64,000 bases of DNA from Methylobacterium frigidaeris (GCF_022179185.1 NZ_BPQJ01000020.1:1-64000); one strand, 5' to 3'; numbered from the stretch's first letter, positions 37,509-46,614 are shown. Numbers and translations are program-made. The notes: generated by a model not told the origin, from the letters alone.

Positions 37509-38836
37509 TGCGCAAAGTTTCCCTCGTCCTGTTCGGAGCCATGCTGGGCGCCGGGACGGCCACGGTGGCGACCCAGACCCACCTGCTCTCGAGCACGAGC
37601 GCCGTCGCCGCCTCGGCCGAGACCTACCGCCAGCTCAGCCTGTTCGGCGACGTGTTCGAGAAGATCCGTACCGACTACGTCGAGAAGCCCGACGAGGCGA
37701 AGCTGATCGAGGCGGCCGTCAACGGCATGCTGACCTCCCTCGACCCGCATTCGAGCTACATGGACGCCAAGAGCTTCCGTGACATGCAGGTCCAGACCAA
37801 GGGCGAGTTCGGCGGCCTCGGCATCGAGGTCACGATGGAGGACGGCCTGATCAAGGTCGTCACCCCGATCGACGACACGCCCGCGGCCCGGGCCGGCCTG
37901 CTCGCCAACGACATCATCACCCAGATCGACAACGATCAGGTCCAGGGCCTGACCCTCAACCAGGCCGTCGACAAGATGCGCGGCCCGGTCAACTCGCCGG
38001 TGAAGCTCAAGATCACCCGCAAGGAAGCCAAGGACCCGATCGAGGTCACGCTCAACCGCGACCTGATCCGGATCAAGCCCGTGCGCTCGCGCACCGAGGG
38101 CGGCGATATCGGCTACATCCGCCTGACCCAGTTCAACGAGCAGACCTATGACGGCCTGAAGGCCGCCGTCGACAAGCTCTCGACCGACCTGCCGGGCGAC
38201 AAGCTCAAGGGCTTCATCATCGACCTGCGCAACAACCCGGGCGGCCTGCTCGACCAGGCGGTGATGGTCTCCGACGCCTTCCTCGACCGCGGCGAGATCG
38301 TCTCCACCCGCGGCCGCAACCCGGACGAGACGCAGCGCTTCTCGGCCAAGTCCGGCGACCTGACCAAGGGCAAGCCGATCGTCGTGCTGGTCAATGGCGG
38401 CTCGGCCTCGGCCTCCGAGATCGTCGCCGGCGCGCTCCAGGACCACAAGCGGGCGACCGTGCTCGGCACCCGCTCCTTCGGCAAGGGCTCGGTGCAGTCG
38501 ATCATCCCGCTCGGCGGCAACGGCGCCCTGCGGCTCACCACCGCGCGCTACTACACCCCGTCGGGCCGCTCGATCCAGGCCAAGGGCATCGAGCCGGACC
38601 AGGAGGTGCTGCAGGACGTCCCCGACGAGCTGAAGGGCAAGGACGAGACCAAGGGCGAGGCCGGCCTGAAGGGCCACCTGAAGCAGAAGGACACCGAGGA
38701 GCGCGGCGGCTCATCGGCCTACGTCCCGCCGGACCCGGCCAAGGACAAGCAGCTGACCGCCGCGGTCGACTTCCTGCACGGCGTCCAGAAGGGCGCGGCC
38801 AACACCGCGAAGACCACCGTCCCGAATCCGAACTGA
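37508..38836 (+). CDS. ctpA: Carboxy-terminal processing protease CtpA (S41)
   Basis: A 442-aa periplasmic serine protease. A membrane/signal segment (about 1-35) is followed by a PDZ domain (GGLGIEVTMEDGLIKVV), then the catalytic Ser in GGSASASEIVAGAL and the Lys in RSFGKGSVQ, the Ser/Lys dyad. CtpA proteins cut C-terminal tails of envelope proteins. The ATG overlaps the last base of the envC-like stop. The tail after residue 390 is charged and Lys/Glu-rich. Confidence 0.94.
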   Translation: MRKVSLVLFGAMLGAGTATVATQTHLLSSTSAVAASAETYRQLSLFGDVFEKIRTDYVEKPDEAKLIEAAVNGMLTSLDPHSSYMDAKSFRDMQVQTKGEFGGLGIEVTMEDGLIKVVTPIDDTPAARAGLLANDIITQIDNDQVQGLTLNQAVDKMRGPVNSPVKLKITRKEAKDPIEVTLNRDLIRIKPVRSRTEGGDIGYIRLTQFNEQTYDGLKAAVDKLSTDLPGDKLKGFIIDLRNNPGGLLDQAVMVSDAFLDRGEIVSTRGRNPDETQRFSAKSGDLTKGKPIVVLVNGGSASASEIVAGALQDHKRATVLGTRSFGKGSVQSIIPLGGNGALRLTTARYYTPSGRSIQAKGIEPDQEVLQDVPDELKGKDETKGEAGLKGHLKQKDTEERGGSSAYVPPDPAKDKQLTAAVDFLHGVQKGAANTAKTTVPNPN

Positions 38837-38889
38837 TCGTGCGTCTCGCCGGGCGCCTCCCGCACCCGCTTTAACGCCGCGTTTACCAC

Positions 38890-38933
38890 GAAGGCCCGCA
38901 ATACCGGTTGAACGACCGGCGCTGCGGGCCTTC
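38890..38933. terminator. Long hairpin after ctpA
   Basis: GAAGGCCCGCA (38890-38900) pairs with TGCGGGCCTTC (38923-38933) over 11 bp, with an inner CCGGT/ACCGG stem. It lies 54 bp after the ctpA stop and just before the GTG of the deacetylase gene. It is likely a terminator or attenuating structure; the trailing U-tract is short (CGCTTTG). Confidence 0.6.
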
Positions 38934-38939
38934 CGCTTT

Positions 38940-40172
38940 GTGGCAGCGACACGGTCGCGGGACCTCACGCCTGTGCCGCTCGCGTCCGACACCATCCTGA
39001 CCCGTCCCCTCGGGCTGAGGGACGAGGCGACCGCCCGCGTCAAACACTGGCGCGCCGCCCTGCAACCCCGGCTGCTCGCCGCCATCGCCATCGCCTTCGG
39101 CGCGGGCGCCCTGGCGCTTGCCGCTTTCCTCGTCCTCGGCGACGACCCGCTCGCGGGAGAGCCCTACGCGATCGCCGCGATCGAGGTCCGGAGCCTGAGC
39201 GCGCCGGTGCCGGAACCGGCCGTTCCGGCCCGTCCCGATCCCGCGAGCCGCAGCGCCGGCGAGGTCGAGCGGGCCTCCGGCGTCGCGGTGAGCCGGCCGG
39301 ACGGCACCAGCGCGCCGGATTCGGTGGTGATCCGGGTGCCGGGCAACGGCCCGATCCAGCTCAACCCTGCCCCCGACGCGCGGCTGAGCGAGCGTGGCCG
39401 CTACGGCGCGCTGCCGAAGATCGGCCCGGACGGCGCCCGGCCCCTCGACGTCTATGCCCGCCCCGAGGCCTCGGGGCTGGAGCGGGGCGGGGCGGTCGCC
39501 GGCCGCATCGCCCTCGTGGTGTCCGGCCTCGGCATCGGGCAGGCGGCGACGCAGGATGCGGTGCAGCGCCTGCCGCCGGCGATCACCCTGGCCTTCGCAC
39601 CCTACGGCGCCGACGTCACCCGCAGCGCTGCCCGCGCCCGCGAGGCCGGGCACGAGGTGCTGGTGCAAGCGCCGATGGAGCCGTTCGACTATCCCGACAA
39701 CGATCCCGGCCCCCAGACCTTGCTGGCGGCGGCCAAGCCCGGCGAGAACCTCGATCGCCTCGCCTTCGTGCTCGCCCGGGTGCCGGGCGCGGTGGGCGTG
39801 ATGAACTTCATGGGCGCGCGCCTCACCGGCGAGGCCGCGGCCCTGGAGCCGGTCCTGCGCGAGATCGGCGGCCGCGGCCTCGGCTTCCTCGACGACGGCA
39901 CCTCGCCGCGGTCGCTCGCCCGCGAGATCGCCCGCAAGGCCAAGGTGCCGGTGGCCCGGGCCGAGATCGTCGTCGACGCGGTCCCGCGCCCGGACGCCAT
40001 CGACCGCGAGCTCGCCCGCCTGGAGGAGGCGGCGCGCAAGTCGGGTTTCGCGCTGGGCGCGGCGACCGCCCTGCCGCTCTCCATCGACCGCATCGCCCGC
40101 TGGTCGCGGGACCTCGAATCCCGCGGCATCCTCCTGGTCCCGGCGAGCCGGGCGCTGCGGTCCGGCTCCTGA
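38940..40172 (+). CDS. Divergent polysaccharide deacetylase family protein (YibQ/DUF610)
   Basis: A 410-aa protein with one N-terminal membrane helix (about 43-63), a Pro/Ala-rich linker and a C-terminal NodB-fold domain (GRIALVVSGLGIGQAATQDA; EVLVQAPMEPFDYPDNDPG; GVMNFMGARLTGE). The canonical DDLG motif of the family reads SGLG here, so catalysis is doubtful. YibQ next to envC and ctpA is a conserved arrangement linked to division and cell-wall turnover. GTG start; another GTG 33 bp later is possible. Confidence 0.82.
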   Translation: MAATRSRDLTPVPLASDTILTRPLGLRDEATARVKHWRAALQPRLLAAIAIAFGAGALALAAFLVLGDDPLAGEPYAIAAIEVRSLSAPVPEPAVPARPDPASRSAGEVERASGVAVSRPDGTSAPDSVVIRVPGNGPIQLNPAPDARLSERGRYGALPKIGPDGARPLDVYARPEASGLERGGAVAGRIALVVSGLGIGQAATQDAVQRLPPAITLAFAPYGADVTRSAARAREAGHEVLVQAPMEPFDYPDNDPGPQTLLAAAKPGENLDRLAFVLARVPGAVGVMNFMGARLTGEAAALEPVLREIGGRGLGFLDDGTSPRSLAREIARKAKVPVARAEIVVDAVPRPDAIDRELARLEEAARKSGFALGAATALPLSIDRIARWSRDLESRGILLVPASRALRSGS

Positions 40173-40248
40173 CGCATTCGCGTCGCTCGCGCGGCATTTT
40201 CCTCAAGGGTCCGGTCCCCTGCACGGGAAATTGCTCTAAGGTCGCTTC

Positions 40249-40782
40249 ATGGCATCGCTTCACCGCCCCGAGGCTGCGCTGGCCAGCCTTCCCTACCGGC
40301 CTTGCGTCGGTATCGCCCTGTTCAACCGCGACGGGCTGGTCTTCGCCGGCCACCGGCGGCACGATTCAGGTGATCTCGGCGCCCATGCCTGGCAGATGCC
40401 GCAGGGCGGCATCGACGAGGGCGAGGCGCCGCGGGACGCCGCCCTGCGCGAGCTCTACGAGGAGACCAACGTCGCCCCGACCTCGGTGCGCCTGCTGGCC
40501 GAGGCGCCGGGCTGGTACTCCTACGACCTGCCGACCTTCGCGGCCGGCAAGCCCTGGAAGGGGCGCTTCCGTGGCCAGACCCAGAAATGGTTCGCCTTCG
40601 CCTTCGAGGGCGACGAGCGCGAGATCGACATCCTGCGGCCGGGCGGCGGCGCCCACAAGGCGGAGTTCGACGGCTGGCGCTGGGAGCCGCTGGCCCACCT
40701 CGCCGACCTGGTGATCCCGTTCAAGCGCCCGGTCTACGAGCAGGTGATCGCCGCCTTCGCCCACCTCGCGCGCCCGGCGTGA
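40249..40782 (+). CDS. rppH: RNA pyrophosphohydrolase RppH (Nudix)
   Basis: A 177-aa Nudix hydrolase that removes pyrophosphate from 5'-triphosphate RNA ends and so starts mRNA decay. The Nudix box is GGIDEGEAPRDAALRELYEE. WQMPQGG before it and KGRFRGQTQKWFAF after it are typical of RppH. Length is normal for alphaproteobacteria. Confidence 0.93.
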   Translation: MASLHRPEAALASLPYRPCVGIALFNRDGLVFAGHRRHDSGDLGAHAWQMPQGGIDEGEAPRDAALRELYEETNVAPTSVRLLAEAPGWYSYDLPTFAAGKPWKGRFRGQTQKWFAFAFEGDEREIDILRPGGGAHKAEFDGWRWEPLAHLADLVIPFKRPVYEQVIAAFAHLARPA

Positions 40783-40816
40783 CCGGCCTCGCACGCTTTC
40801 CCGCCGGCGAGCCCGC

Positions 40817-41470
40817 ATGACGCGCTGGTGGCTCGCAGCCCTGGCGGTCCTGCTCCTGTGGATCGCCTACGGTGTCTCTCCCTACATCGCGCTCTACCGC
40901 CTGTCGCAGGCGGTGCAGGCGCATGACGCGGCGGCCGTAGCGCAACGGGTGAACTTCCGTACCCTGCGGCTGTCCCTGACCAAGCAGGCGCTCGCCGCGG
41001 CCGTCGACGGCATCGCCGCCCGCCGCGACCTGTCGCCCCGGGAGCGCACCATCCTGACCGAGGCGAGCGGGGCCCTGGCCGAGCCGCTGGTCGAGTCCCT
41101 CGTCACGCCCGAGACCCTGATCGATCTCCTCGACGACGGCTGGCCGGTGCGCGCCGGTCTCGCCCGCGAGAGCGCATCCGGCGACGGGACGCCCGCCAGT
41201 CGCGAGGGTCCGCGCGAGATCCCGAAAGCCAAGGACGGCCTCGGCCTGCACGCCTCGACGATCAGCCAGCTCTTCGCCCTGTTCCGCTCGGCCGAGCCGC
41301 GAGGCTTTCGCGGCATGGTGGTGAGCTATCCGCCCGACCGCCCGCTCGAGAACCGCTTCCGCCTCCGCCTGCGGCTACGGGGCTGGACCTGGCGTCTCGT
41401 CGATCTGGAACTGCCGAGCGCGCTGCGCCAGCGCATCAGCCAGCGTCTCACCGGGGCGATGCAGCGCTGA
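40817..41470 (+). CDS. DUF2939 domain protein
   Basis: A 217-aa exported or membrane-anchored protein: one hydrophobic segment (about 5-25, WLAALAVLLLWIAYGVSPYI) and then the DUF2939 core (YRLSQAVQAHDAAAVAQRVN; LRLSLTKQAL). Function of the family is not known. It follows rppH by 34 bp, so it may be cotranscribed. No catalytic motif is visible. Confidence 0.8.
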   Translation: MTRWWLAALAVLLLWIAYGVSPYIALYRLSQAVQAHDAAAVAQRVNFRTLRLSLTKQALAAAVDGIAARRDLSPRERTILTEASGALAEPLVESLVTPETLIDLLDDGWPVRAGLARESASGDGTPASREGPREIPKAKDGLGLHASTISQLFALFRSAEPRGFRGMVVSYPPDRPLENRFRLRLRLRGWTWRLVDLELPSALRQRISQRLTGAMQR

Positions 41471-41626
41471 GCGCGCTCCGAAGCGCCGCGCTTCCCCTTG
41501 ATGTGGGGCCCCGCGCCCCTCATATCCCGGCATGGGCCGGCGGAGTTGCGGTCGGCCCCGACGGGCGCTGCCGAGGCGGGCCCGGATCTGACCGAAGTGC
41601 CTCCGCAACAGGGCTTCGCCGACACC

Positions 41627-42061
41627 ATGACGCGTCCCTCGCCGTTCGGGCATCCGTTCCTGCTGGGCTTCGACGAGATCGAGCAGGCGCTCGACCGCGT
41701 CGCCAAAGCCGCCAATGACGGCTACCCGCCCTATAACATCGAGCGCCTGCCCCGCACCGAGCAGGAGCCGGAGCGGCTGCGCATCACCCTGGCGGTGGCC
41801 GGCTTCACTCGCGACCAGCTCGACGTGACCCTCGAGGAGAGCCAGCTCATCGTCCGCGGCCGCCAGGCCGATGACAAGAGCCGGACCTTCCTGCACCGGG
41901 GCATCGCCGCCCGGCAGTTCCAGCGCGCCTTCCTGCTCGCCGACGGCATGGAGGTGCTGGGCGCCGATCTGTCGAACGGCCTGCTCTCGATCGACCTTGC
42001 CCGGCCGGAACCGGAGCGCATCGTGCGACGGATCGACATCGGGTCGCGCGACATCGTCTGA
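41627..42061 (+). CDS. Small heat shock protein Hsp20 (IbpA-like)
   Basis: A 144-aa alpha-crystallin chaperone that holds unfolded proteins. After the N-terminal SPFGHPFLLGFDEIEQALDR comes PPYNIERL, the start of the alpha-crystallin domain (LRITLAVAGFTRDQLDVTLE; IAARQFQRAFLLADGMEV; the later LLSIDLARP), which is typical. It is followed by a DUF1150 gene, a conserved alphaproteobacterial pair. Heat-shock control (RpoH or ROSE element) would be expected; I see no convincing ROSE hairpin. Confidence 0.93.
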   Translation: MTRPSPFGHPFLLGFDEIEQALDRVAKAANDGYPPYNIERLPRTEQEPERLRITLAVAGFTRDQLDVTLEESQLIVRGRQADDKSRTFLHRGIAARQFQRAFLLADGMEVLGADLSNGLLSIDLARPEPERIVRRIDIGSRDIV

Positions 42062-42151
42062 CCGTCCCCATATCGTGTTCACCCCGGTCGGCGGGCCGCT
42101 TCGGGGCTCGGTCGATCCACCGTCCTGCTGCCTTTGAGAGGAGGGCGCATC

Positions 42152-42409
42152 ATGTCCGACACCAATCTGAATCTTGACCTCGACCCCTCCGCGCTCGCGG
42201 CCCTCGGCGAGGGCCACGTGGCCTATGTCCGCGCCATGCGCTCGGAGGAGGTCAAGCGCCTCTTCCCCGAGGCCCCGGACCTCACTCCCGGCCTCGATCT
42301 GTTCGCCCTGCTCTCCGCGAGCGGCGCGCCGATCCTGCTGACCGACAGCCGGGATGCGGCCTTCGCCAATGCCTGGGCGCACGACCTGCAAGCATTGAGC
42401 GTGCATTGA
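42152..42409 (+). CDS. DUF1150 family small protein
   Basis: An 85-aa acidic protein with the DUF1150 pattern (GEGHVAYVRAMRSEEVKRLF; ILLTDSRDAAFANAWAHD). Members are usually found right after hsp20 in alphaproteobacteria and may modulate it. The Shine-Dalgarno GAGAGGAGGG (42137-42146) is strong. No known catalytic role. Confidence 0.85.
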   Translation: MSDTNLNLDLDPSALAALGEGHVAYVRAMRSEEVKRLFPEAPDLTPGLDLFALLSASGAPILLTDSRDAAFANAWAHDLQALSVH

Positions 42410-42574
42410 TCCAGCAGAGTTCCGGGACGCCGAGGCAGCGACGCGATCTCGGGCCTTCCCGGGATTGCCGCGACGGCTGACCCAGGTCGGATTGTTGCCA
42501 TTGGCCCGGAGGTCGGTGATCTCCGACTTGCCGGGGTGGCGACGATGCGAGGCGATGTTCGCGGTCATTCCCTG

Positions 42575-42782
42575 TTGACCGGCATTATCACGCCGCGGCA
42601 TTAAGCTAAGCCGAGCGAGCGGTCGTTCGCTTGTCAGTCTCTCTACGCGTGCTGTGTCGGCGGACAGGCGGCTTCGCACCTCATCTCGACCTGATCCCGA
42701 CTTCTTCTGCTCCGGTGCCGTCAGGCAAGCCCGTGAGCGGGGAAATCGTGAGGGGGGCGATCCGCCGGATCGCCCCCTTTTT
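42575..42782 (+). ncRNA. Candidate small RNA with promoter-like box and strong terminator
   Basis: A TTGACC (42575-42580) lies 18 bp upstream of CATTAA (42599-42604), giving a plausible sigma70-type promoter and a start near 42611. About 170 nt of non-coding sequence follows, ending in a strong terminator (42753-42782). I do not recognise the RNA as 6S, SRP, tmRNA or RNase P. Confidence 0.35.
42753..42782 (+). terminator. Strong rho-independent terminator on the + strand
   Basis: GGGGGCGATCC (42753-42763) pairs with GGATCGCCCCC (42767-42777) over 11 bp around a GCC loop, followed by TTTTTCTTT. It ends only 2 bp before the stop of the convergent M16 gene. The + strand gene before it ends 340 bp upstream, which is why a small RNA is suspected. 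Confidence 0.85.
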
Positions 42783-42784
42783 CT

Positions 42785-44080
42785 TTACATCGCCGTCGGC
42801 CGTCCGGCCGCCACCACCAGCAGCTTGCCGTCCCCGAGGGTACGGGCCGCCGCGCGGCGGATATCTCCTTGCGTGACCGCGCCGATCAGGCCGTTGCGGC
42901 GGGCGATGTAGTCGATGCCCAGGCCCTCGAAGGCGATCTGGACCAGCTGGTGGGCGATCTTGGTCGAGGTGTCGAAGCCGAGCGCGTAGGAGCCGGTGAG
43001 GTAGTCCTTGGCCTTCTGCAACTCGTCGTCGGAGGGTCCGTCGCTGGTCAGGCGGGCGATCTCGTCGGCGATCACCGTCAGGCACTCGGCGACGCGCTCG
43101 TTCTTGGTCGCGGTGTAGCCCCAGGTCATCGAGGCGGCGCGGTGGCTCACCAGCGAGGTGCCGACCGAATAGGCGAGGCCGCGCTTCTCGCGCACCTCCT
43201 GGAACAGCCGCGAGGTGAAGGCGCCGCCCCCCAGGATGTGGTTGAGCACGTAGGCGGGGATGAAGTCGGGATCGCGCCACGGCACCCCGTCGGTGCCGAA
43301 GCGCAGCACCGATTGCGGCACGTCGAGATCGACGACGATGCGCCGGCCCAAGCCCGTGATCGAGGTCGCCGGCACGGCCGTCAGCTCGCCGCCCTCCGGC
43401 AGGGCGCCGAAGGCGGCGTCGAGGGCGCGCACCAGCGCCTCCTCATCGATGGCGCCGACCGCCGCGACCTTGACCCGGCCGCGGGCGAGGAGCCGGCGAT
43501 GCATCGCCACGAGGTCGTCGCGGGTGATCGACGACACGCTCTCGATCGTGCCGGAGGAGGGCCGGCCATAGGGGTGGCCCGGATAGGCCTCGGCGAAGAA
43601 GCGCCGCGAGGCCATCACGCCGGGATCGTTCTGCTGGTAGCGCAGGCCGGCCAGCATCTGTCCCCGCACCCGCTCGATCGCCGCCTGGTCGAAGCGCGGC
43701 TGGGCCAGCGCCAGGGCCAGGAGCTCGATCGCCTCGTCGGTGTGCTTGACCAGCATCTTGAGCGAGCCGCCGATGGCGTCCGGCCCGGCATGGAAGCTCA
43801 GCTCGATGGCGCGGGCGGCGAGCCGTTCCTGGAAGGCGTCGGAATCGTGCGGGCCGGCGCCCTCGTCGAGGAGGCGGGCCAGCATCTGCGCGGTGCCGGC
43901 CTTGCCCTCGGGATCCTGCGCGGCGCCGCCCTCGAAGGTGAAGGCCAGCGCGATCAGCGGGACGACCGGCGACGCGACGTGCCAGGCCTCGATGCCGCGG
44001 GCCGAGAGGACGGGACGCGCCTGGGTCGGCGAGGAGGACGAAGTGGCGGCAGTGCGGGAGACGGCGTCGGCCGGGGTCAT
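42785..44080 (-). CDS. M16 family peptidase, inactive partner subunit
   Basis: A 431-aa protein of the pitrilysin/M16 fold. The zinc motif HxxEH is absent: the matching segment reads MLARLLDEGAG, so it lacks the metal ligands and is expected to be the non-catalytic subunit of a heterodimer with the upstream gene product. The C-terminal half keeps the fold (GGGAFTSRLFQEVREKRGLA, the R/Y-type motif that binds substrate carbonyls). An N-terminal signal peptide is not obvious. Confidence 0.88.
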   Translation of the reverse strand: MTPADAVSRTAATSSSSPTQARPVLSARGIEAWHVASPVVPLIALAFTFEGGAAQDPEGKAGTAQMLARLLDEGAGPHDSDAFQERLAARAIELSFHAGPDAIGGSLKMLVKHTDEAIELLALALAQPRFDQAAIERVRGQMLAGLRYQQNDPGVMASRRFFAEAYPGHPYGRPSSGTIESVSSITRDDLVAMHRRLLARGRVKVAAVGAIDEEALVRALDAAFGALPEGGELTAVPATSITGLGRRIVVDLDVPQSVLRFGTDGVPWRDPDFIPAYVLNHILGGGAFTSRLFQEVREKRGLAYSVGTSLVSHRAASMTWGYTATKNERVAECLTVIADEIARLTSDGPSDDELQKAKDYLTGSYALGFDTSTKIAHQLVQIAFEGLGIDYIARRNGLIGAVTQGDIRRAAARTLGDGKLLVVAAGRPTAM

Positions 44081-44159
44081 GAGGACCTCTTGTTATCTCT
44101 CAGAAGAAAAAGATCCGCCCGGCGGCACGAGGCCCCGGGCGGTGTCCGTACGGAAGGGC

Positions 44160-45539
44160 TCAGGCGGCGGCCGCGGCCGCTTGGCCCTTGGTCAGGTAGC
44201 CGGTGACCGAGCGGGCCGGGACCAGGTAGCGCTCGGCGACGGCCGCGAGGCGGGAGGCCTGCATCGCCTCGATCTCGGCGGGCCAGCGCCGCACCTCCTC
44301 GATGCTCTCGCCGATGGCGAGCGCCGAGCCGAAGATGCGGGCGAGCGAGGACTGGCTGTCGGAGGAATAGACCGTCTCGGCGACGAGGCGGGTCTTCGCC
44401 CGCTCGATCGCGGTGGCCGACAAAGCCTCGGAGGGCGCGCGGGCGAGCGCCCGGTCGAGGGCCTCCTCCAGCTTCTCCAGGCTCACGCCCTCCGCCGGCA
44501 CGGCGTAGACCGAGAAGCGGGTGTCGTCGATCGCCGAGCCCATGTACCAGGCGCCGGCATTCACCGCGACGCCCTGCTCCAGCACCAGGCTGCGGTAGAG
44601 GTAGGAGGTCGGGCCGCCGCCCAGAACCTCGGCGAGGAGCTCGAGGGCATGGCTCTCGCCGTCGCGGGCGGTCATGCAGGAGGGGGTGAGGTAGAGCCGC
44701 TGCAGGGTCGGCTGCTCGACCTTCGGGTCGGCGACGCTGAGGCGGCGCGCCGCCCGCGGCTCCGGCTCCCGCGGCCGCACCCGCTGCGGCCGGGCGCCCC
44801 GGGGCGCCACTGCGCCGTAGGTGTCGTCGGCCAGCCGCCGGACCTCGTCGGCGGTCACGTCGCCGGCGACCACCAGGATCGCGTTCTCCGGGGTGTAGAA
44901 GCGACGGTAATAATCGAGGGCGTGGGTGCGGTTCAGCTCCTCGATCTCGTGCATCCAGCCGATGATCGGGATGCCGTAGGGATGGTGCACGAACAGCGAG
45001 GCCGCCATCGCCTCGGAGAGCTGCGCCGCCGGGTCGGTCTCGACCCGCATGCGGCGCTCCTCCAGCACCACGTCGCGCTCGGGGGCCACCACGGCGTCGT
45101 CGAGGATCAGGCCGGTCATCCGGTCCGCCTCGAAGCTCATCATGGTCTTCAGGTTCTCGCGGGCGACGCGCTGGAAATAGGCGGTGTAGTCGAACGACGT
45201 GAAGGCGTTCTCCTGGCCCCCCAGGCTCGACACCGCCTTCGAGAAGGCGCCGACCGGGTGGGTCTCGGTGCCCTTGAACATCAGGTGCTCGAGGAAGTGG
45301 GCGATGCCGGACTGGCCGAGCGGATCATCCGCCGAGCCGTTGCGGTACCAGACCATGTGGGTGACCACCGGGGCCCGGTGATCGGGCACCACCACCACGT
45401 CGAGGCCGTTGTCGAGCACGAAGGACGCCACTTCGGGACCGCCCGCCTCCGCACGGCCGAAGGGCGCCGCGTCGGTGCGCAGGGTGGCGCTGACGGGGCA
45501 GACGAGGCCGGGGGCGGGGCGCATCCTGTTTGGGGACAT
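44160..45539 (-). CDS. M16 family zinc peptidase, catalytic subunit
   Basis: A 459-aa inverzincin. The motif HFLEH (H81, E84, H85) is intact in GIAHFLEHLMFKGT, and ERDVVLEERRMRVE supplies the third zinc ligand about 75 residues on. The C-terminal half has ILGGGPTSYLYRSL-type features. It lies upstream of the inactive M16 gene on the same strand, 79 bp apart, the usual two-subunit set as in mitochondrial MPP and many bacteria. Likely clears peptides in the periplasm or cytosol; an exact start is uncertain. Confidence 0.92.
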   Translation of the reverse strand: MSPNRMRPAPGLVCPVSATLRTDAAPFGRAEAGGPEVASFVLDNGLDVVVVPDHRAPVVTHMVWYRNGSADDPLGQSGIAHFLEHLMFKGTETHPVGAFSKAVSSLGGQENAFTSFDYTAYFQRVARENLKTMMSFEADRMTGLILDDAVVAPERDVVLEERRMRVETDPAAQLSEAMAASLFVHHPYGIPIIGWMHEIEELNRTHALDYYRRFYTPENAILVVAGDVTADEVRRLADDTYGAVAPRGARPQRVRPREPEPRAARRLSVADPKVEQPTLQRLYLTPSCMTARDGESHALELLAEVLGGGPTSYLYRSLVLEQGVAVNAGAWYMGSAIDDTRFSVYAVPAEGVSLEKLEEALDRALARAPSEALSATAIERAKTRLVAETVYSSDSQSSLARIFGSALAIGESIEEVRRWPAEIEAMQASRLAAVAERYLVPARSVTGYLTKGQAAAAAA

Positions 45540-45945
45540 CCTGATCTACCTTAGCCGGGCGGCCGGACGGGCCACCCGCGTTGGATCGTGAACCGGCTCA
45601 CTTAAGAGAGGCTTGCGGCTCATGCGAGTCACGGGCCAGCGGGCGTCCGAGCCGGCCGGCGGGCCGGCCACCGGGGTCGCTGACCGTTAGAGACCCTGTT
45701 CTAGAGCATTTTGTGGCAGGGGGGACCCGAGAACTACGGAGAAATGCACCCGGCGCAGATCGGATGGGTTCTGGCCCAGTTGAAGCGTGGCCGTGAATCC
45801 ATCCGAAGCTTGGCCTCCCATCCGCCTGGGCGGCCCTTAGGGCAATCCGGGCCGCAGCTCTGCACGGCGAGCGGGTCTCGACCAAGCAAAACCCCGGGCC
45901 GCTGGTGCGGCCCGGGGCATGGCACTCCCGACGATCTCGGAAACG
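45540..45945. other. Intergenic region between the M16 pair and the DUF3035 gene
   Basis: About 400 bp without a convincing gene. It contains the promoter region of the M16 pair and a clear terminator (45888-45917) for the lspA-DUF3035 operon. Nothing else recognisable. Confidence 0.6.
45888..45917 (-). terminator. Rho-independent terminator of the ileS-lspA-DUF3035 operon
   Basis: Read on the - strand, CCCCGGGCCGC and GCGGCCCGGGG (45892-45917 as two 11-bp arms around a 4-nt loop) are followed by TTTTGCTT. It starts 29 bp past the DUF3035 stop. Confidence 0.88.
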
Positions 45946-46614
45946 TTACTGGCGCGAGCGGAGGTAGACGCCGGGATCGGCCTGCTCGCGGTCGCTGATC
46001 ATTCCATTCGGGCCCCGCTCGGTGCGGGCGAGCTTGCCGTTCGGCGGCTTGCGGTAGCCGGTCGGCGGCTCGGTCAGCGAATCGCGCGAGGGCTCGACGT
46101 CGGGGAGGTTGACGTCGTCGTCCTTCTTGCCGGCGAGGAGCTGCATCGGGTTGAGCCAGAACGATTCCTTCACGTTGTCGCCCGGCTTGTAGGTCGGCTC
46201 CGTCGTCAGGCTCGCGCCCTCGCGCCGGCCGGCCCGCATTTCCTGGATCGGCAGCGTGGCGTTGTTGTCGCTCATCCGGCCGCCATAGCCGCGGGTGATT
46301 GGCTTGCGGTCCTCGGCGGCGCGGCGGTCGCGGGCGGCGGTCTCGGGATCGGTCGGCCATTGCGGGTTGGCCTCGCGCACGGCGCGGCGGTCGACGGGCG
46401 GCGGCAGGGCGGCCTTGTCCATCTTCGGCGGCAGCACCAGCGGCGCGCGCTCGCGGTAGGTGATGGTCGGCCGCTCGGGCTCGATGAGGCCGATCGACGA
46501 CAGGGCGTTCTTCATCGCGACGCCCTCCTGGGCGTGCGCGCCGCAAGAGACCGTGAGGCCGGCGGCGAGGCCCGCGACCGTCACCGCGGCGAGTATCGTA
46601 CGCTTGTCGAGCAT
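45946..46614 (-). CDS. DUF3035-type secreted protein (putative lipoprotein, BamF-like)
   Basis: A 222-aa exported protein: a signal segment (TILAAVTVAGLAAGLTVSCG) with a Cys that could be lipidated, then a hydrophilic, Pro-rich domain (KNALSSIGLIEPERPTITY; PLVLPPKMDKAALPPP; NPQWPTDPE) that matches the DUF3035 pattern. In some alphaproteobacteria DUF3035 is annotated as BamF, an accessory subunit of outer-membrane beta-barrel assembly. It follows lspA, the lipoprotein signal peptidase. Lipidation is inferred; the lipobox is not perfect. Confidence 0.72.
   Translation of the reverse strand: MLDKRTILAAVTVAGLAAGLTVSCGAHAQEGVAMKNALSSIGLIEPERPTITYRERAPLVLPPKMDKAALPPPVDRRAVREANPQWPTDPETAARDRRAAEDRKPITRGYGGRMSDNNATLPIQEMRAGRREGASLTTEPTYKPGDNVKESFWLNPMQLLAGKKDDDVNLPDVEPSRDSLTEPPTGYRKPPNGKLARTERGPNGMISDREQADPGVYLRSRQ

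Larger units (their letters stand above)
42410..42784. other. Intergenic region with a candidate small RNA
   Basis: About 375 bp between DUF1150 and the convergent M16 gene. No convincing protein frame. It holds a promoter-like pair and a strong terminator on the + strand, listed as a candidate small RNA. Confidence 0.5.

Noticed and set aside
42631..42876. Protein-coding frame across the terminator
   Set aside because: It runs through the hairpin and into the M16 gene on the other strand and has no family features.
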